47,939 nucleotides of DNA, taken from contig NZ_HG424474.1 of NCBI RefSeq assembly GCF_000336385.2, positions 1 to 47,939 on the forward strand, read 5' to 3'. Source of the stretch: Lysobacter antibioticus HS124. Its GTDB lineage: Bacteria; Pseudomonadota; Gammaproteobacteria; Xanthomonadales; Xanthomonadaceae. The notes under the pieces were generated by a model that was not told where the DNA came from, made no database searches, and saw only the letters and a program-made list of their open reading frames with translations. A program made the translations under genes and the position numbers. Below, piece after piece: positions 19,486-27,984 of this stretch. Position 1 is the first letter of the stretch. Each line of letters starts with the position of its first letter.

Positions 19486-20298
19486 TCAACCCCGATCCAA
19501 CTCCGCCAACGCCAGCTCGATCGCTGCGAATTCCTTGTCGGCCTCGTCCTCGTCGCTGAGGAACCAGGCCGCCGACAACGCCTGGAAGGCGGCGATCCAC
19601 TGCAGCAGGCGCCGCCGCTCCAGGCCGGCGCGCTCGACCACGATGCCCACGCGCCGTTCGAAACGGCCCGGCGCCAACGCGGTTTCTTGGTCGGGATCGG
19701 TGAACAACACCGCGTACTCGAAGCCGCGCTCGCCGATCACCCGCTTGGGGTCGATGGCGATCCAGCCGCGTTCGGGGCCGGCGTCGAGCACGTTCTCGTG
19801 ATGCAGGTCGGCGTGCAGGGGCACGACTTCGCGCGGCTCGGCGAGCAGGCCCTGGGCGATGTCCCAGCCGCGCGCGAGCAGGCCGCCATGGCTGCGGGCG
19901 TAGGTTTCCAGATCGGCGAACCAGGGGCGCAGCGGCACCAGGTCCTGCGGCACCGGCGTCGTGCGCGGCGCATGCAGGCGCGCGGCGGTGTCGCACAGGA
20001 TCGCGGTGGCTTCGTCGTCGCGGCCGTCGCGCGCCATCTGCGCCAGCGAACGCGGGCCGCAGGCGCGTTCCAGCAGCAAGGCGTCGGCGTCGCTGGCCAG
20101 CACCCGCGCGGCGCCGTCGCCGTTCCACCACTGCATCAGCAGGCGGCCGTGGCGTTCCTCGGTTTCGCGCGCGAGCTTGAGCATCGCCGGCGCGCCGGCG
20201 TGGCGGACCGGCAGCAGATCGCTGCTGTGGGTGCGGATCGGACTGCCGTCGGGAGTCAGGTTCCAGTCGGCGAGGTGGCGGTCGAAGGGCGAAGTCAT
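19486..20298 (-). CDS. APH(6)-like aminoglycoside/hydroxyurea kinase family protein
   Basis: A 270-residue protein matching the family that contains streptomycin 6-kinases and hydroxyurea-resistance kinases. The kinase features are intact: Lys41 in AMLKLA for ATP, the catalytic loop HADLHHENVLD (162-172) with Asp164 and Asn169, and WIAIDPKRVIGE (179-190) with the metal-binding Asp183. GFEYAVLF follows as in the family. The start at 20298 gives the usual length. Similar proteins in non-pathogens are often not resistance genes, so the true substrate is uncertain. It is convergent with the efflux operon, with 59 bp between the stops. Confidence 0.88.
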   Translation of the reverse strand: MTSPFDRHLADWNLTPDGSPIRTHSSDLLPVRHAGAPAMLKLARETEERHGRLLMQWWNGDGAARVLASDADALLLERACGPRSLAQMARDGRDDEATAILCDTAARLHAPRTTPVPQDLVPLRPWFADLETYARSHGGLLARGWDIAQGLLAEPREVVPLHADLHHENVLDAGPERGWIAIDPKRVIGERGFEYAVLFTDPDQETALAPGRFERRVGIVVERAGLERRRLLQWIAAFQALSAAWFLSDEDEADKEFAAIELALAELDRG

Positions 20299-20546
20299 GG
20301 GCGCGCAGGCGAGAGGCGATGATGCCGATATCGGGACCGCCCCGGAGTTGCGCAAGCGCCGGCGGCATGGCCGCGACGCGTTTCGTGCCGCGCATCGCAT
20401 CCATCCGCCATGGCGGCTGCGTCGGACCATGCCGGCTTGGACGGCGGTGGGGGGACGGACTCGCGCGACCGCCTGCGGGGTATCGGAGCGGACGCCGCGG
20501 CCTCGGTGTTGCGACGGCGTTGCGGCGACGGCCGATCGCGCGGCGC

Positions 20547-20825
20547 TCAGTCGCTCGAGGCGTCCGCCTGTGCGGCTGCCGCCGCTTCGCGTTCCTGCAA
20601 CACCAGCGCCGCTTCGGCGTCGGCGGCGACGCGATGGCGCAGCGATTTGCAGCGTTCCACGCCAGCGTCGGTGAGACGCAGACCGTCGTCGTCGCCGGCT
20701 TCGACCAGGGCGGCTTCGATCAGGCGTTCGCGCAGGGCGAGCGAATGCGCTCCCGGCGCGTGCCCGGCATCGATGCGCTGGAGCACGTCCAACAGGGCCA
20801 GTTCTTCGAGACTGATCGGGTCCAT
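20547..20825 (-). CDS. Small winged-helix-like hypothetical protein
   Basis: A 92-residue acidic, helical protein with an AGGAG ribosome site. The arrangement ISLEELALLDVLQRI, then LRERLIEAALVEAG and a strand-turn GLRLTDAGVERCKSL, looks like a small winged-helix fold with a typical L-x-LTDAG wing. A C-terminal Ala/Glu helix (about 68-92) follows. It is too short and too acidic to call a DNA-binding regulator with confidence. The family is not recognised. Confidence 0.7.
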   Translation of the reverse strand: MDPISLEELALLDVLQRIDAGHAPGAHSLALRERLIEAALVEAGDDDGLRLTDAGVERCKSLRHRVAADAEAALVLQEREAAAAAQADASSD

Positions 20826-21005
20826 GCGGCGCTCCTGTGCGACGGCGCGATTGCGCGCACTATGCCACGGCGGTCGAAGTGTGCTGAATGAGTTCGTATT
20901 CAGCGAAGGAGGCGTCAGCCGCGGGGATCGATGGCGCCGCAACCTCGTTGCGAGGGCGGCGGCGATACAAAAAGGAACCTCGCCCCGGCGCGGCGGCGGC
21001 ACCGC

Positions 21006-21035
21006 AAAAGGAACGCCGCCCGAAGGCGGCGTTCC
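21006..21035 (-). terminator. Terminator of the HU gene
   Basis: An 11-bp perfect stem, GGAACGCCGCC (21010-21020) and GGCGGCGTTCC (21025-21035), with a CGAA tetraloop. A short TTTT run follows on the minus strand. It starts 44 bases after the HU stop. Confidence 0.75.
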
Positions 21036-21079
21036 GGCAAAGCGGGCGATGCGACGCGCGGTGCGCCGCATCAGCGACC

Positions 21080-21463
21080 TCAGGCCGCGGCGTCCTTCAG
21101 CTTCTTCAGCGGACGGACCTTGACCTTCACCGTGGCCGGCTTGGCGGCGAACCACTGCTCTTCCTTGGTGAACGGGTTGATGCCCTTGCGCTTCGGCTTG
21201 GCCGGAACGTTGACGGCGGTGATCTTCAGAAGGCCCGGCAGGGTGAACGCACCGGCGCCCTTCTTGTTGATCGAGGCATGCACCGCGCCCTCGAGCGCGC
21301 CGAGCACCGCGCGGATGTCCTTGGCGACCACGCCGGTGGCTTCCGCCAGGTGCGCGACCAGACCCGACTTGCTCAGCACTTCCTTGATCGGCTTCGGAGC
21401 GGCCGGCTTGGCGGCGGCCTTCGGCGCGGCCTTCTTCTTTGCAGCGGTTTTCTTGGTAGCCAT
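21080..21463 (-). CDS. HU-family DNA-binding protein with an Ala/Lys-rich N-terminal tail
   Basis: A 127-residue nucleoid protein. Residues 26-125 are an HU/IHF fold: KSGLVAHLAEATGVVAKDIR, then GAGAFTLPGLLKITAVNVPA, and the arm-base motif KRKGINPFTKEEQWF, which normally reads GRNPxTGE. The first 25 residues are a basic Ala/Lys/Pro tail (ATKKTAAKKKAAPKAAAK), like the tails of histone H1-like bacterial proteins, that should add non-specific DNA affinity. GGAAGA precedes the ATG, a promoter is visible upstream and a hairpin terminator downstream, so it is a single-gene unit and is probably highly expressed. Confidence 0.95.
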   Translation of the reverse strand: MATKKTAAKKKAAPKAAAKPAAPKPIKEVLSKSGLVAHLAEATGVVAKDIRAVLGALEGAVHASINKKGAGAFTLPGLLKITAVNVPAKPKRKGINPFTKEEQWFAAKPATVKVKVRPLKKLKDAAA

Positions 21464-21853
21464 AGTTTCTTCCGGTAGTACTCGTTGGATGGATGGGTTG
21501 CCTGGATAACCCCTCGGCAAGGCGGAATGTAGGGCATGCCCGACGCGCCGCCAAGAGTTTTCGAGCAAAAATTAGCTGTTTTTCAGTGCCGCCTCGGCGT
21601 GGGTCGGTTCCGACGCGGGCAAAACCCCCGTCCGGCGAGGCGTTTTGCGACCGCGTGCGCAGCGGCCGCAGGCCACGCAAGAAGCGGAAAAACCCGGACT
21701 TCGCGCATTCCTGCGGCGGCGCAGCGACGGTTTGCGCGCATGCGGCGCGCGGCGTCGTCGCGCGCCGCGGCGCCGGTACGGGCGTTCAGTCGCGGTGCGG
21801 GCGGGCACGCTCGGCACACATGCCGCGGGACGGCGCGGCGCGGTTTCGCCGGC
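21464..21853. other. Intergenic region holding the HU promoter
   Basis: This 390-bp gap holds the HU promoter at 21526-21554 and an AT-rich patch at about 21555-21590, which could serve as an upstream element for it. The rest (21600-21850) is GC-rich with no convincing gene. No terminator is visible for the zapE transcript that enters from the right. Confidence 0.5.
21526..21554 (-). promoter_or_regulatory. Sigma-70-like promoter of the HU gene
   Basis: On the minus strand TTGGCG (21549-21554), a 17-base spacer and TACATT (21526-21531) make a fair -35/-10 pair. It lies 63 bases before the HU start codon. The stretch just upstream of the -35 is rich in A and T. Confidence 0.55.
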
Positions 21854-22942
21854 TCAGCCGCGATGTTCCAGCGCGAGGTACTCGGCCGACTGCATTTCGA
21901 TCAGGCGCGAGGCGGTGCGTTCGAACGCGCCGGCCAGGCGTTGGCCGCGGTACAGCGCGGTCGGGAGCTCGGCGGCCGTGCACACCAGATTCACATGGCG
22001 GTCGTAGAACTCGTCGATCAGATTGATGAAACGCCGCGCCGGGTCGTCGTTGAGGCCGTCGAACAGCGGGATGCCGCCGACCAGCACGGTGTGGTACTCG
22101 GTCGCGATCTCGATGTAATCGCTGGCCGCGCGCGGGCCCTCGCACAGGGCGGCGAAGTCGAACCAGCCGTGGCCGTCGGCCAGCGCGCGCACCGGGATAT
22201 CGCGGCCGTCGATGCGCAGCGGGCCGGTTTCGGCGATGCAGGCGGCGGTCAGCTCCTTCCAGCGCCCGCTCAGCCACAGGTCGGAATCGGCGTCCAGCGG
22301 CGCCCGGTACACCGGCGAGCGGGTCAGCGCGCGCAACCGGTAGTCCTGCGCGCTGTCCAGCAGCAGCACTTCGCAGTGGGCCTGGAGCTGCGCGATCGCC
22401 GGCTTGAAGCGGTCGCGCTGCAGGCCGTCGGCATAGAGGTTGGGCGGCGCGGTGTTGGAGGTGGTCACCAGGGTCACGCCCTCGGCGAACAGGCGTTCCA
22501 TCAGCCGGCCGAGCAGCATCGCGTCGCCGATGTCGATGACGAAGAACTCGTCCAGCACCAGCACCCGCAGGTTCTCGCGCCATTGCCGGGCGATCCGCGC
22601 CAGGGGGTCGCTCTCGCCGGCGTGTTCGCGCAGCTGGGCGTGGATTTCGCGCATGAAGCGGTGGAAATGGGTGCGGCGCTTCTCGGCGATCGGCAACTGC
22701 TCGTAGAACAGGTCGATCAGGAAGGTCTTGCCGCGACCGACGCCGCCCCACAGGTACAGGCCGCGCACGCCTTCGCGCGGCTTGCCGCGCAGGCGGTCGA
22801 ACAGGCCCTGGCGCGGCGGTGCCTGCAGGGCGGCATGGATGCGGTCGAGTTCGCGCAACGCCGGGCGCTGCGCCGGGTCGTCGCTCCAGTCGCCGCGGGC
22901 GACGCCGGCGGCATAGGCTTGTGAAGGGGACAGAGCGGTCAT
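21854..22942 (-). CDS. zapE: Cell division protein ZapE (AFG1-like ATPase)
   Basis: A 362-residue P-loop ATPase of the ZapE/AFG1 family. The Walker A motif is GGVGRGKT at 66-73 and Walker B is VLVLDEFF at 127-134. TTSNTAPPNLYADGLQRDRF is the sensor region typical of the family, and FHRFMREIHAQL follows Walker A. In E. coli ZapE associates with the FtsZ ring under oxygen-limited or stress conditions; in mitochondria the homologue AFG1 works on respiratory-chain proteins. It is complete and single-copy in the window. The alpha/beta hydrolase gene upstream on the same strand ends 108 bp away. Confidence 0.95.
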   Translation of the reverse strand: MTALSPSQAYAAGVARGDWSDDPAQRPALRELDRIHAALQAPPRQGLFDRLRGKPREGVRGLYLWGGVGRGKTFLIDLFYEQLPIAEKRRTHFHRFMREIHAQLREHAGESDPLARIARQWRENLRVLVLDEFFVIDIGDAMLLGRLMERLFAEGVTLVTTSNTAPPNLYADGLQRDRFKPAIAQLQAHCEVLLLDSAQDYRLRALTRSPVYRAPLDADSDLWLSGRWKELTAACIAETGPLRIDGRDIPVRALADGHGWFDFAALCEGPRAASDYIEIATEYHTVLVGGIPLFDGLNDDPARRFINLIDEFYDRHVNLVCTAAELPTALYRGQRLAGAFERTASRLIEMQSAEYLALEHRG

Positions 22943-23050
22943 GCGCAGTAGGGCTCGTCGGGCCGGCTCATGCCGCCGCGGCGTCGGCGGACGCGGCGCA
23001 GGCGCGGCGCGTCCCGCAGGGCCGGTCGGGGAACATGGGCCGCGTTCCGG

Positions 23051-23743
23051 TCAGTTCGGGGCCGGCGCGGAAGCGCCGGGAAGTTCCGGCGGCAGGTGCG
23101 GGCGCACGCCGTTCTTGATCGCGCCGCGCAGGTCGATCAGGCGGCGATGGAAGAAATGCCCGGTGTCGGGCATGCGCACCAACTCGGGCGGCTGGCGCAG
23201 GCCGTCGATCCAGGCGTATACGGCCTGCGGATCGACGATCTCGTCGGCCTCGCCCTGGATTACCAGCCATGGATAGCCGCTGGGCGGAGCGATGCGGTCG
23301 AAATCCCAGCGCCCGGCCGGCGGCGCGATCGAGATCAGCAGCTTGGGCTGCAGCTCGTCGGCCATGCGCAGCGAGACATAGGCGCCGAAGCTGAAACCGG
23401 CCAGCCACAGTTGCGCGTCGGGCCGGGTCGCGCGGACCCAGGCGGCGACCGCACGCAGGTCGTCGCCTTCGCCTTCGCCCTGGTCGAACTCGCCTTCCGA
23501 GCCGCCGACGCCGCGGAAGTTGAAGCGCACCGTGGCCGCGCCCGACTCGCGCAAGGCGCGCGCGGTCATGGTCACGACCTTGTTGTGCATGGTGCCGCCT
23601 TCGGTCGGCAGCGGATGGCAGACGATGGCGACGATCGGCCGCGGCGCGGATTCGGCCGCTTCGACGATCAGCTCGAGCGCGCCGGCGGGGCCGGGCAGGG
23701 TCAGCGTCGCGGCTGCGTCGCCGGGGAAGGCGGGAAGGTTCAT
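23051..23743 (-). CDS. Alpha/beta hydrolase, short prokaryotic type
   Basis: A 230-residue cytosolic alpha/beta hydrolase. The strand-oxyanion segment is VAIVCHPLPTEGGTMHNKVV (38-57), typical of the dienelactone hydrolase-like group often called alpha/beta superfamily hydrolases. The nucleophile elbow GFSFG (about 115-119) is a G-x-S-x-G motif. Acid and base appear to be in GEADEIVDP and DTGHFFH. The start at 23743 (MNLPAF) is used; ATG at 23752 is equally possible since neither has a clear ribosome site. The substrate is unknown. It could be co-transcribed with zapE. Confidence 0.9.
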   Translation of the reverse strand: MNLPAFPGDAAATLTLPGPAGALELIVEAAESAPRPIVAIVCHPLPTEGGTMHNKVVTMTARALRESGAATVRFNFRGVGGSEGEFDQGEGEGDDLRAVAAWVRATRPDAQLWLAGFSFGAYVSLRMADELQPKLLISIAPPAGRWDFDRIAPPSGYPWLVIQGEADEIVDPQAVYAWIDGLRQPPELVRMPDTGHFFHRRLIDLRGAIKNGVRPHLPPELPGASAPAPN

Positions 23744-23878
23744 GGGGCGCATGATACGGGCCGCCGTCGGCGAGGTGTTACGCCGCTGTGTAGTCCGCGC
23801 CGCGCATCGCACGCGCGGCGGTCTGCGGGCAGACCGGGCACAGCCGTGTGCGGCCGGCCCTCTCGTCGCGGCCGGCGC

Positions 23879-25666
23879 TCAGTGCGCCTGCAGATCGAAG
23901 CCGAGCAGCAGCGGGTCGTGATCGGAGCTGCGCCACGGACCGCCGCCGCCGTCGCGGTAGCCGGCCTCTTCGGGTTCGTCGGCGTTGACGTGCCATTCGG
24001 CCGCGCCGCGCAGGCGCGGCGCCAGCGCCGGCGACAGCAGCGCATGGTCGAGCCGGCCGAGTTCGCCGCGGTACACATAGCTGTAAGGCGCCTGGACGCC
24101 GGCGACCGCGAACGCGTCGCGCCAGCCGGCCGCGTACAGCGTGCGCAGCGGCGCTTCCTGCGCATGCGCGTTGAGGTCGCCGACGATCAGGTTCATGGCG
24201 CTGCCGCTGGCGGTGGGGTCGCGCCGCAGCCAGGCGTCCAGCCGGCGCGCGGCGTCGACCCGCGAGGCGTTCCAGCACGAAGCGCCGTCGCCCTGGTCGC
24301 GGTCGGCGCCTTCGGCGTTGCCGCAGCCCTTGGACTTGAAGTGATTGGCGGCGACCACGAAGGCCGGGCCGCGCGCGCCGCCGGGGCCCAGGGCCTGGAA
24401 CGCCTGCGCCATCGGCACCCGCGCCAGCGGGCCGAACGGGTCTTGCTGCAAGACCGCGGCGACGCCCTGCGCGGCCACCCGCTGGCTGCGGTAGATCAGG
24501 CCGACCCGGATCGGGTTGTCGCCCGGGCCGCGTTGCGATTGCGCGCAGGGCTGCTTGCATGGCGCCGCGAAGCGCCAGTCCTGGGCGCCGCCGACCGCGG
24601 CGTCGGCGCGGTCGAGCGCCGAGACCAAGGCGGCGAGGGTGGACTCGGGGCCATAGCCGTCGTTCTCCAGTTCCATCAGCGCGGCGACGTCGGGGTTCAA
24701 GGCGTGGATGGTCGCGACCAGCTTGTCCAACTGGGCCTGGTACTCGGCCGGAGTGCGCGCGCCGCGCAGGGTCGGGAAACCGCCGCCGCGGCCGTCGCCG
24801 TTGAACAGGTTCTCCAGGTTGAACGCGGCGATGCGCAGATCGCCGGCGACCTGCGGCGGCGCCGGGCGCGGCGCCGCGTGCAGCGTCGGCGCGGCATCCG
24901 GGTGCAGCACGTAGCCGTCTTCGCCCGGCACGACCACGCCTTCGACGCTGTCCAGCCGGCTGCCGCTGCGCGCGACGAAGGCGGTCGCGCCGAGCGCGGC
25001 TTCGCCGCCGCTCAGCGACAGGCGCCGGCGGGCGTTGTCGGCGGCGATCGCGCGCGCCGCCTCGCTGCCGGGTTCGGCGCGCTCGGTCGGCTGCCACAGC
25101 GGACCGTCGAACGACACCAGCAAGCGACCGCGCTTGCGGTCGCGTTCGGCCAGGGTCAGCGGAGCGGCGATGCGCACGCGCATGCCTTCCAGCCGGCTCC
25201 ATTGCGGCGGCTGCGCCACCGCGACCGGCATCAGTCGCCCCAACGCCTTGCCGGCGCGCGCCGGCAAGGCCTCGCTGCGCTGCGCGTCGAGCGCGGTCAG
25301 CGACGAGCCGCGGCCGTGCGGCGCTTCGTAGACCCGGCCGTGCACGCGCACGGCGTGACCGAGCGCCAGCGAAGCCGCGGCCGGTCCGGTGATCCAGATC
25401 GCGTCGGAGGTGGCTTCCTCGCCGTCGCCGGCATCCTGCAGCAGCCAGCCGGGCGCGCCGTCGGCGCCGCGCAGGGAGGCGGTGATGCGGCCTTCGACCG
25501 TCGCTTCGCGCCCGACCCAGGCGCTGGCGGCTTCGCGGCCCTGGACCGTGCCGACCGCGACCGCGTCCGGGCTCCGCGGCGGGCCGGGCGTGCGCGTGGG
25601 CGCACCGGCGCAAGCGGCGAGCAGCAGGCAGGGGGCAAGGGCGCAGACGGAACCAAAACGCGGCAT
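23879..25666 (-). CDS. ExeM/NucH-like secreted nuclease with lipoprotein signal
   Basis: A 595-residue protein. The signal peptide ends in the lipobox LAAC with Cys19. Residues about 35-260 contain an OB-fold-like region as found before the nuclease domain of ExeM-type enzymes (VGREATVEGRITASLRGADG). Residues 275-595 are an endonuclease/exonuclease/phosphatase domain: DLRIAAFNLENLFNGDG, VAALMELENDGYG, ANHFKSKGCG, IVGDLNAHAQ and SSDHDPLLLGF, which hold the metal and catalytic Asn, Glu, His and Asp residues. It probably degrades extracellular DNA at the cell surface, for nutrition or biofilm turnover. There is no C-terminal anchor motif, so the lipid would be the anchor. Confidence 0.93.
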   Translation of the reverse strand: MPRFGSVCALAPCLLLAACAGAPTRTPGPPRSPDAVAVGTVQGREAASAWVGREATVEGRITASLRGADGAPGWLLQDAGDGEEATSDAIWITGPAAASLALGHAVRVHGRVYEAPHGRGSSLTALDAQRSEALPARAGKALGRLMPVAVAQPPQWSRLEGMRVRIAAPLTLAERDRKRGRLLVSFDGPLWQPTERAEPGSEAARAIAADNARRRLSLSGGEAALGATAFVARSGSRLDSVEGVVVPGEDGYVLHPDAAPTLHAAPRPAPPQVAGDLRIAAFNLENLFNGDGRGGGFPTLRGARTPAEYQAQLDKLVATIHALNPDVAALMELENDGYGPESTLAALVSALDRADAAVGGAQDWRFAAPCKQPCAQSQRGPGDNPIRVGLIYRSQRVAAQGVAAVLQQDPFGPLARVPMAQAFQALGPGGARGPAFVVAANHFKSKGCGNAEGADRDQGDGASCWNASRVDAARRLDAWLRRDPTASGSAMNLIVGDLNAHAQEAPLRTLYAAGWRDAFAVAGVQAPYSYVYRGELGRLDHALLSPALAPRLRGAAEWHVNADEPEEAGYRDGGGGPWRSSDHDPLLLGFDLQAH

Positions 25667-25810
25667 GGCGGAACTCGGGTCGGGCCGGGACAGCCGGCAT
25701 TATCGGCAGCGCCGCGGCCGCGCGTCGTGTGCCGGCGGGCGGCGCTGCGGTCGCGTCCGGGCGGTTCGCCTCCGCAGCCGGGGCTCGAGAACGCCGCCCG
25801 CATAAAGCGA

Positions 25811-25832
25811 AACGCCGCCCGGAGGCGGCGTT
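25811..25832 (-). terminator. Hairpin downstream of the cytochrome c gene
   Basis: A 9-bp stem, AACGCCGCC (25811-25819) and GGCGGCGTT (25824-25832), with a CGGA loop, 25 bases after the stop. The T-tract is weak. It closely resembles the HU terminator stem. Confidence 0.6.
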
Positions 25833-25857
25833 CGGCTGGACGCGATCGGCGGCCGGC

Positions 25858-26373
25858 TTACTTGATGTTGGACAGCATCCAGTCGACCGTGGCCGAGACC
25901 TGCTCGTTGGTCAGGGCCGGGTTGCCGCCCTTCGGCGGCATCACCCCGGCGCTGCCGGTGAAGCCTTCGATGGCGTGCTTGTGCAAGGTGTCCTTGCCCT
26001 TGGCGATGCGCGCGCCCCAGTGCGCGCTGTCCAGGGTCGGGGCGCCGCCGGCGCCGGACTTGTGACAGCCCGCGCACAGGCTGTCGTAGATCACCTGGCC
26101 GTCGAGCGTGCCGCCGTAGGCGACCTGCGAGGCGGCCTTGGCCGCGGCCGCGGCGACCGCCGCCTGCTGCGCGGCGGCGCCGGTCGAGCCGGCGTAGACC
26201 GCGCCGACCGGACCGATGCGGTTCTCGGTGCGCTGCGCCGCGCGCGGATCGATTTCCGCCGGCAGCTGCTTGTGGACGAAGTAGGCGGCGATCATCAGGC
26301 CGAGGGTGACCAGCATCAGGAAGCCGATCACCATCGAGAATTTCTTCAGGAATTCTAGGTCGTAATTGCGCAC
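25858..26373 (-). CDS. Membrane-anchored c5-type cytochrome c
   Basis: A 171-residue protein with an uncleaved N-terminal anchor (about 13-33) and an Ala-rich linker. The class I haem domain has CAGCH at 100-104 and the methionine ligand Met145 in GVMPPKGG. It would carry electrons in the periplasm, tethered to the inner membrane, as for cytochrome c5/c4-type donors to terminal oxidases. The GTG start at 26373 is chosen because AGGTGG lies 5 bases upstream and it gives VRNYDLEFLKKF, a normal cytoplasmic lead-in. A later ATG would cut into the anchor. A hairpin follows the gene. Confidence 0.93.
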   Translation of the reverse strand: MRNYDLEFLKKFSMVIGFLMLVTLGLMIAAYFVHKQLPAEIDPRAAQRTENRIGPVGAVYAGSTGAAAQQAAVAAAAAKAASQVAYGGTLDGQVIYDSLCAGCHKSGAGGAPTLDSAHWGARIAKGKDTLHKHAIEGFTGSAGVMPPKGGNPALTNEQVSATVDWMLSNIK

Positions 26374-26806
26374 GATCCACCTATTGCGTGCGACCGCGAG
26401 GGCGCACCTGAGCCATCGACGTGGCCGTACCGGGGATCGGCGCGGCCGCTGCGGACCCGCCCCATGACGAACCCGCCGAGCGCTGCCTTGCGGACAGAGA
26501 TCGCGGGCCGGGAATGCCGGTCGGGTAGTTCCGCCGGACAGTTTAGCCCAATCGCGGCGGCCTGCGACCGGGCGCCGCAGGGGCCGCAAAGCCCCGCCGC
26601 GACGCGCATCCCACTCGCAGGCGCGGCCGGCGCACGGGACTTGTGCGCCTTGCGTCGGTCATCGCCCGCCCCTATAACCGTTCCCGATCCACGAGCACGG
26701 TCACGGACGATGATCGCAGGGCCAGGGTCGGGCCGCCGCCGGCGCCCGCGCCGCCCGCGACCCGGACGCGCGCCGCGCCCGTACGCCACCCCCACAAGGA
26801 CCCCCT
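26374..26806. other. Divergent control region between cytochrome c and yjf operon
   Basis: This 433-bp gap contains the yjf promoter at 26650-26678. I see no credible gene in it; open frames crossing it are GC-driven. There is no obvious sigma-54 (-24/-12) site, which would be expected if the PspA-like gene were controlled as in the classical psp operon. Confidence 0.55.
26650..26678 (+). promoter_or_regulatory. Sigma-70-like promoter of the yjf-type operon
   Basis: TTGCGT (26650-26655), exactly 17 bases, then TATAAC (26673-26678). It lies 128 bases before the first gene and is the best promoter match in the window. Confidence 0.7.
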
Positions 26807-27223
26807 ATGTCCCGTTGGACCACGCAAGAACTGTTGACCCGACTGGCCGCCAGCTTCGGCGCCGACAACGTCGAAGAAGTGCCGACCGCCGATTCGGCGA
26901 TCCAGGTCACCCTGCCGGAAGCCGGCGACCTCGGCGTCACCATCGCGCTGACCGACCGCGAGATCTTCGTCTCCACCCCGCTGGTCGAGGCCGCCCAGGT
27001 CCGCGACGCGGCCGGCTTCAACGAAGCCTGCCTGCGCCTGAACCCGATCAACCCGCTGTCCAACCTCGGCCTGACCACGATCAACGACCGCGACGTCTAT
27101 ATCGTGTTCGGCGAAATGGCGCCGGACTCGACCGCCGAGCAGGTCGAGCTGGAAATCCGCACCCTGGCCGACAACGCGATCGACGCGGTCGAGGCCCTCA
27201 AGTCCTATCTGGTGAGCGCATGA
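26807..27223 (+). CDS. yjfI: YjfI-like DUF2170 protein
   Basis: A 138-residue cytosolic acidic protein of the DUF2170 family (E. coli YjfI). It opens with a winged-helix-like MSRWTTQELLTRLAASFGAD. It continues as an alpha/beta domain with LNPINPLSNLGL near 78-89 and RDVYIVFGEMAP near 97-108. No catalytic motif is visible. AAGGA precedes the ATG. It is the first gene of a seven-gene operon and its stop overlaps the start of the PspA-like gene by 4 bp. In comparative genomics DUF2170 proteins recur beside PspA and the YjfKLMC set, so a role in the same envelope-stress process is likely; the biochemistry is unknown. Confidence 0.9.
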   Translation: MSRWTTQELLTRLAASFGADNVEEVPTADSAIQVTLPEAGDLGVTIALTDREIFVSTPLVEAAQVRDAAGFNEACLRLNPINPLSNLGLTTINDRDVYIVFGEMAPDSTAEQVELEIRTLADNAIDAVEALKSYLVSA

Positions 27224-27984
27224 GCCTGCTGCAGAAAATCCTGACCCTGTTCCGCGGCACCGCGCACGAGGCCGGCCAGGCCGTGGTCGACGCCAACGCG
27301 CTGAAGATCCTCGACCAGGAGATCCGCGACGCCGGCAACGAGCTGATCCGCTCCAAGGAGGAGTTGACCAAGGTCATGGCCCAGCGCCAGCTGCAGGCCA
27401 ACCGCAGCAAGGACCGCTTCGCCAAGAAGGCCGAGTACGAGACCTACATCGCCGGGGCCCTGCGCCAGGGCAACGAGCAGCTCGCGCGCGAAGTCGCCGA
27501 GCGCCTGGCGACCGTCGAAACCGACCTCAAGAACGACGAGCAGGCCATCGCCAGCTACGACGCCAGCATCAACCAGCTCAAGACCGCGATCACCGCGACC
27601 GAGCGCAAGCTGGCCCGGGTCAAGCAGCAGGTCGACACGGTCAAGGCCACCGAGGCGGTGCAGCGGGCCCAGACCGCGGTCGCCGCGCGCCATTCCGGCG
27701 CCACCGGCAAGGTCACCACCGCGCTGGACTCGCTGGAGCGCATCCAGCAGCGCCAGGCCGAACGCGGCGCGCGCCTGCAGGCGGCGGCGCAGCTGGAAGC
27801 CGAGAGCGGCGACGGCGACCTCAACGCCAAGCTGGCCAACGCCGGCCTGCTGCCGGAATCGACCAGCGTCGACAACATCCTCGAACGCTTCCGCGAGAAG
27901 CCGGTGCAGCAGCTGACCCACGAGCCGCTGTCGCTGCCGGCGATGGAGATCAAGGACGCCGAGCAGGTCGAGCGCAAGAACTGA
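27220..27984 (+). CDS. yjfJ: PspA/IM30-family protein (YjfJ-like)
   Basis: A 254-residue almost fully helical protein of the PspA/IM30/Vipp1 family. It begins with the family amphipathic helix MSLLQKILTLFRGTAHEAGQ (1-20), which inserts into stressed membranes, and continues with coiled-coil helices to about residue 215. A C-terminal tail with LSLPAMEIKDAEQ ends it. Relatives polymerise on the inner membrane and block proton leakage. It overlaps yjfI by 4 bp (ATGA). The classical psp partners pspF, pspB and pspC are absent here; the partners are instead the YjfK/L/M/C proteins and a channel. It is intact. Confidence 0.94.
   Translation: MSLLQKILTLFRGTAHEAGQAVVDANALKILDQEIRDAGNELIRSKEELTKVMAQRQLQANRSKDRFAKKAEYETYIAGALRQGNEQLAREVAERLATVETDLKNDEQAIASYDASINQLKTAITATERKLARVKQQVDTVKATEAVQRAQTAVAARHSGATGKVTTALDSLERIQQRQAERGARLQAAAQLEAESGDGDLNAKLANAGLLPESTSVDNILERFREKPVQQLTHEPLSLPAMEIKDAEQVERKN

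Noticed and set aside
17303-20404. A minus-strand open frame of about 1,000 codons opposite the efflux operon
   Set aside because: Its protein has no family features, while the plus-strand frames encode clear HlyD and NodT proteins.
22970-26065. A plus-strand open frame of about 1,030 codons
   Set aside because: It lies antisense to the hydrolase, nuclease and cytochrome genes, which all show clear motifs. The sequence is GC-driven.
26374-26806. A sigma-54 promoter for the PspA-containing operon
   Set aside because: No GG-N10-GC element at a sensible position was found; a good sigma-70-like promoter is present instead.
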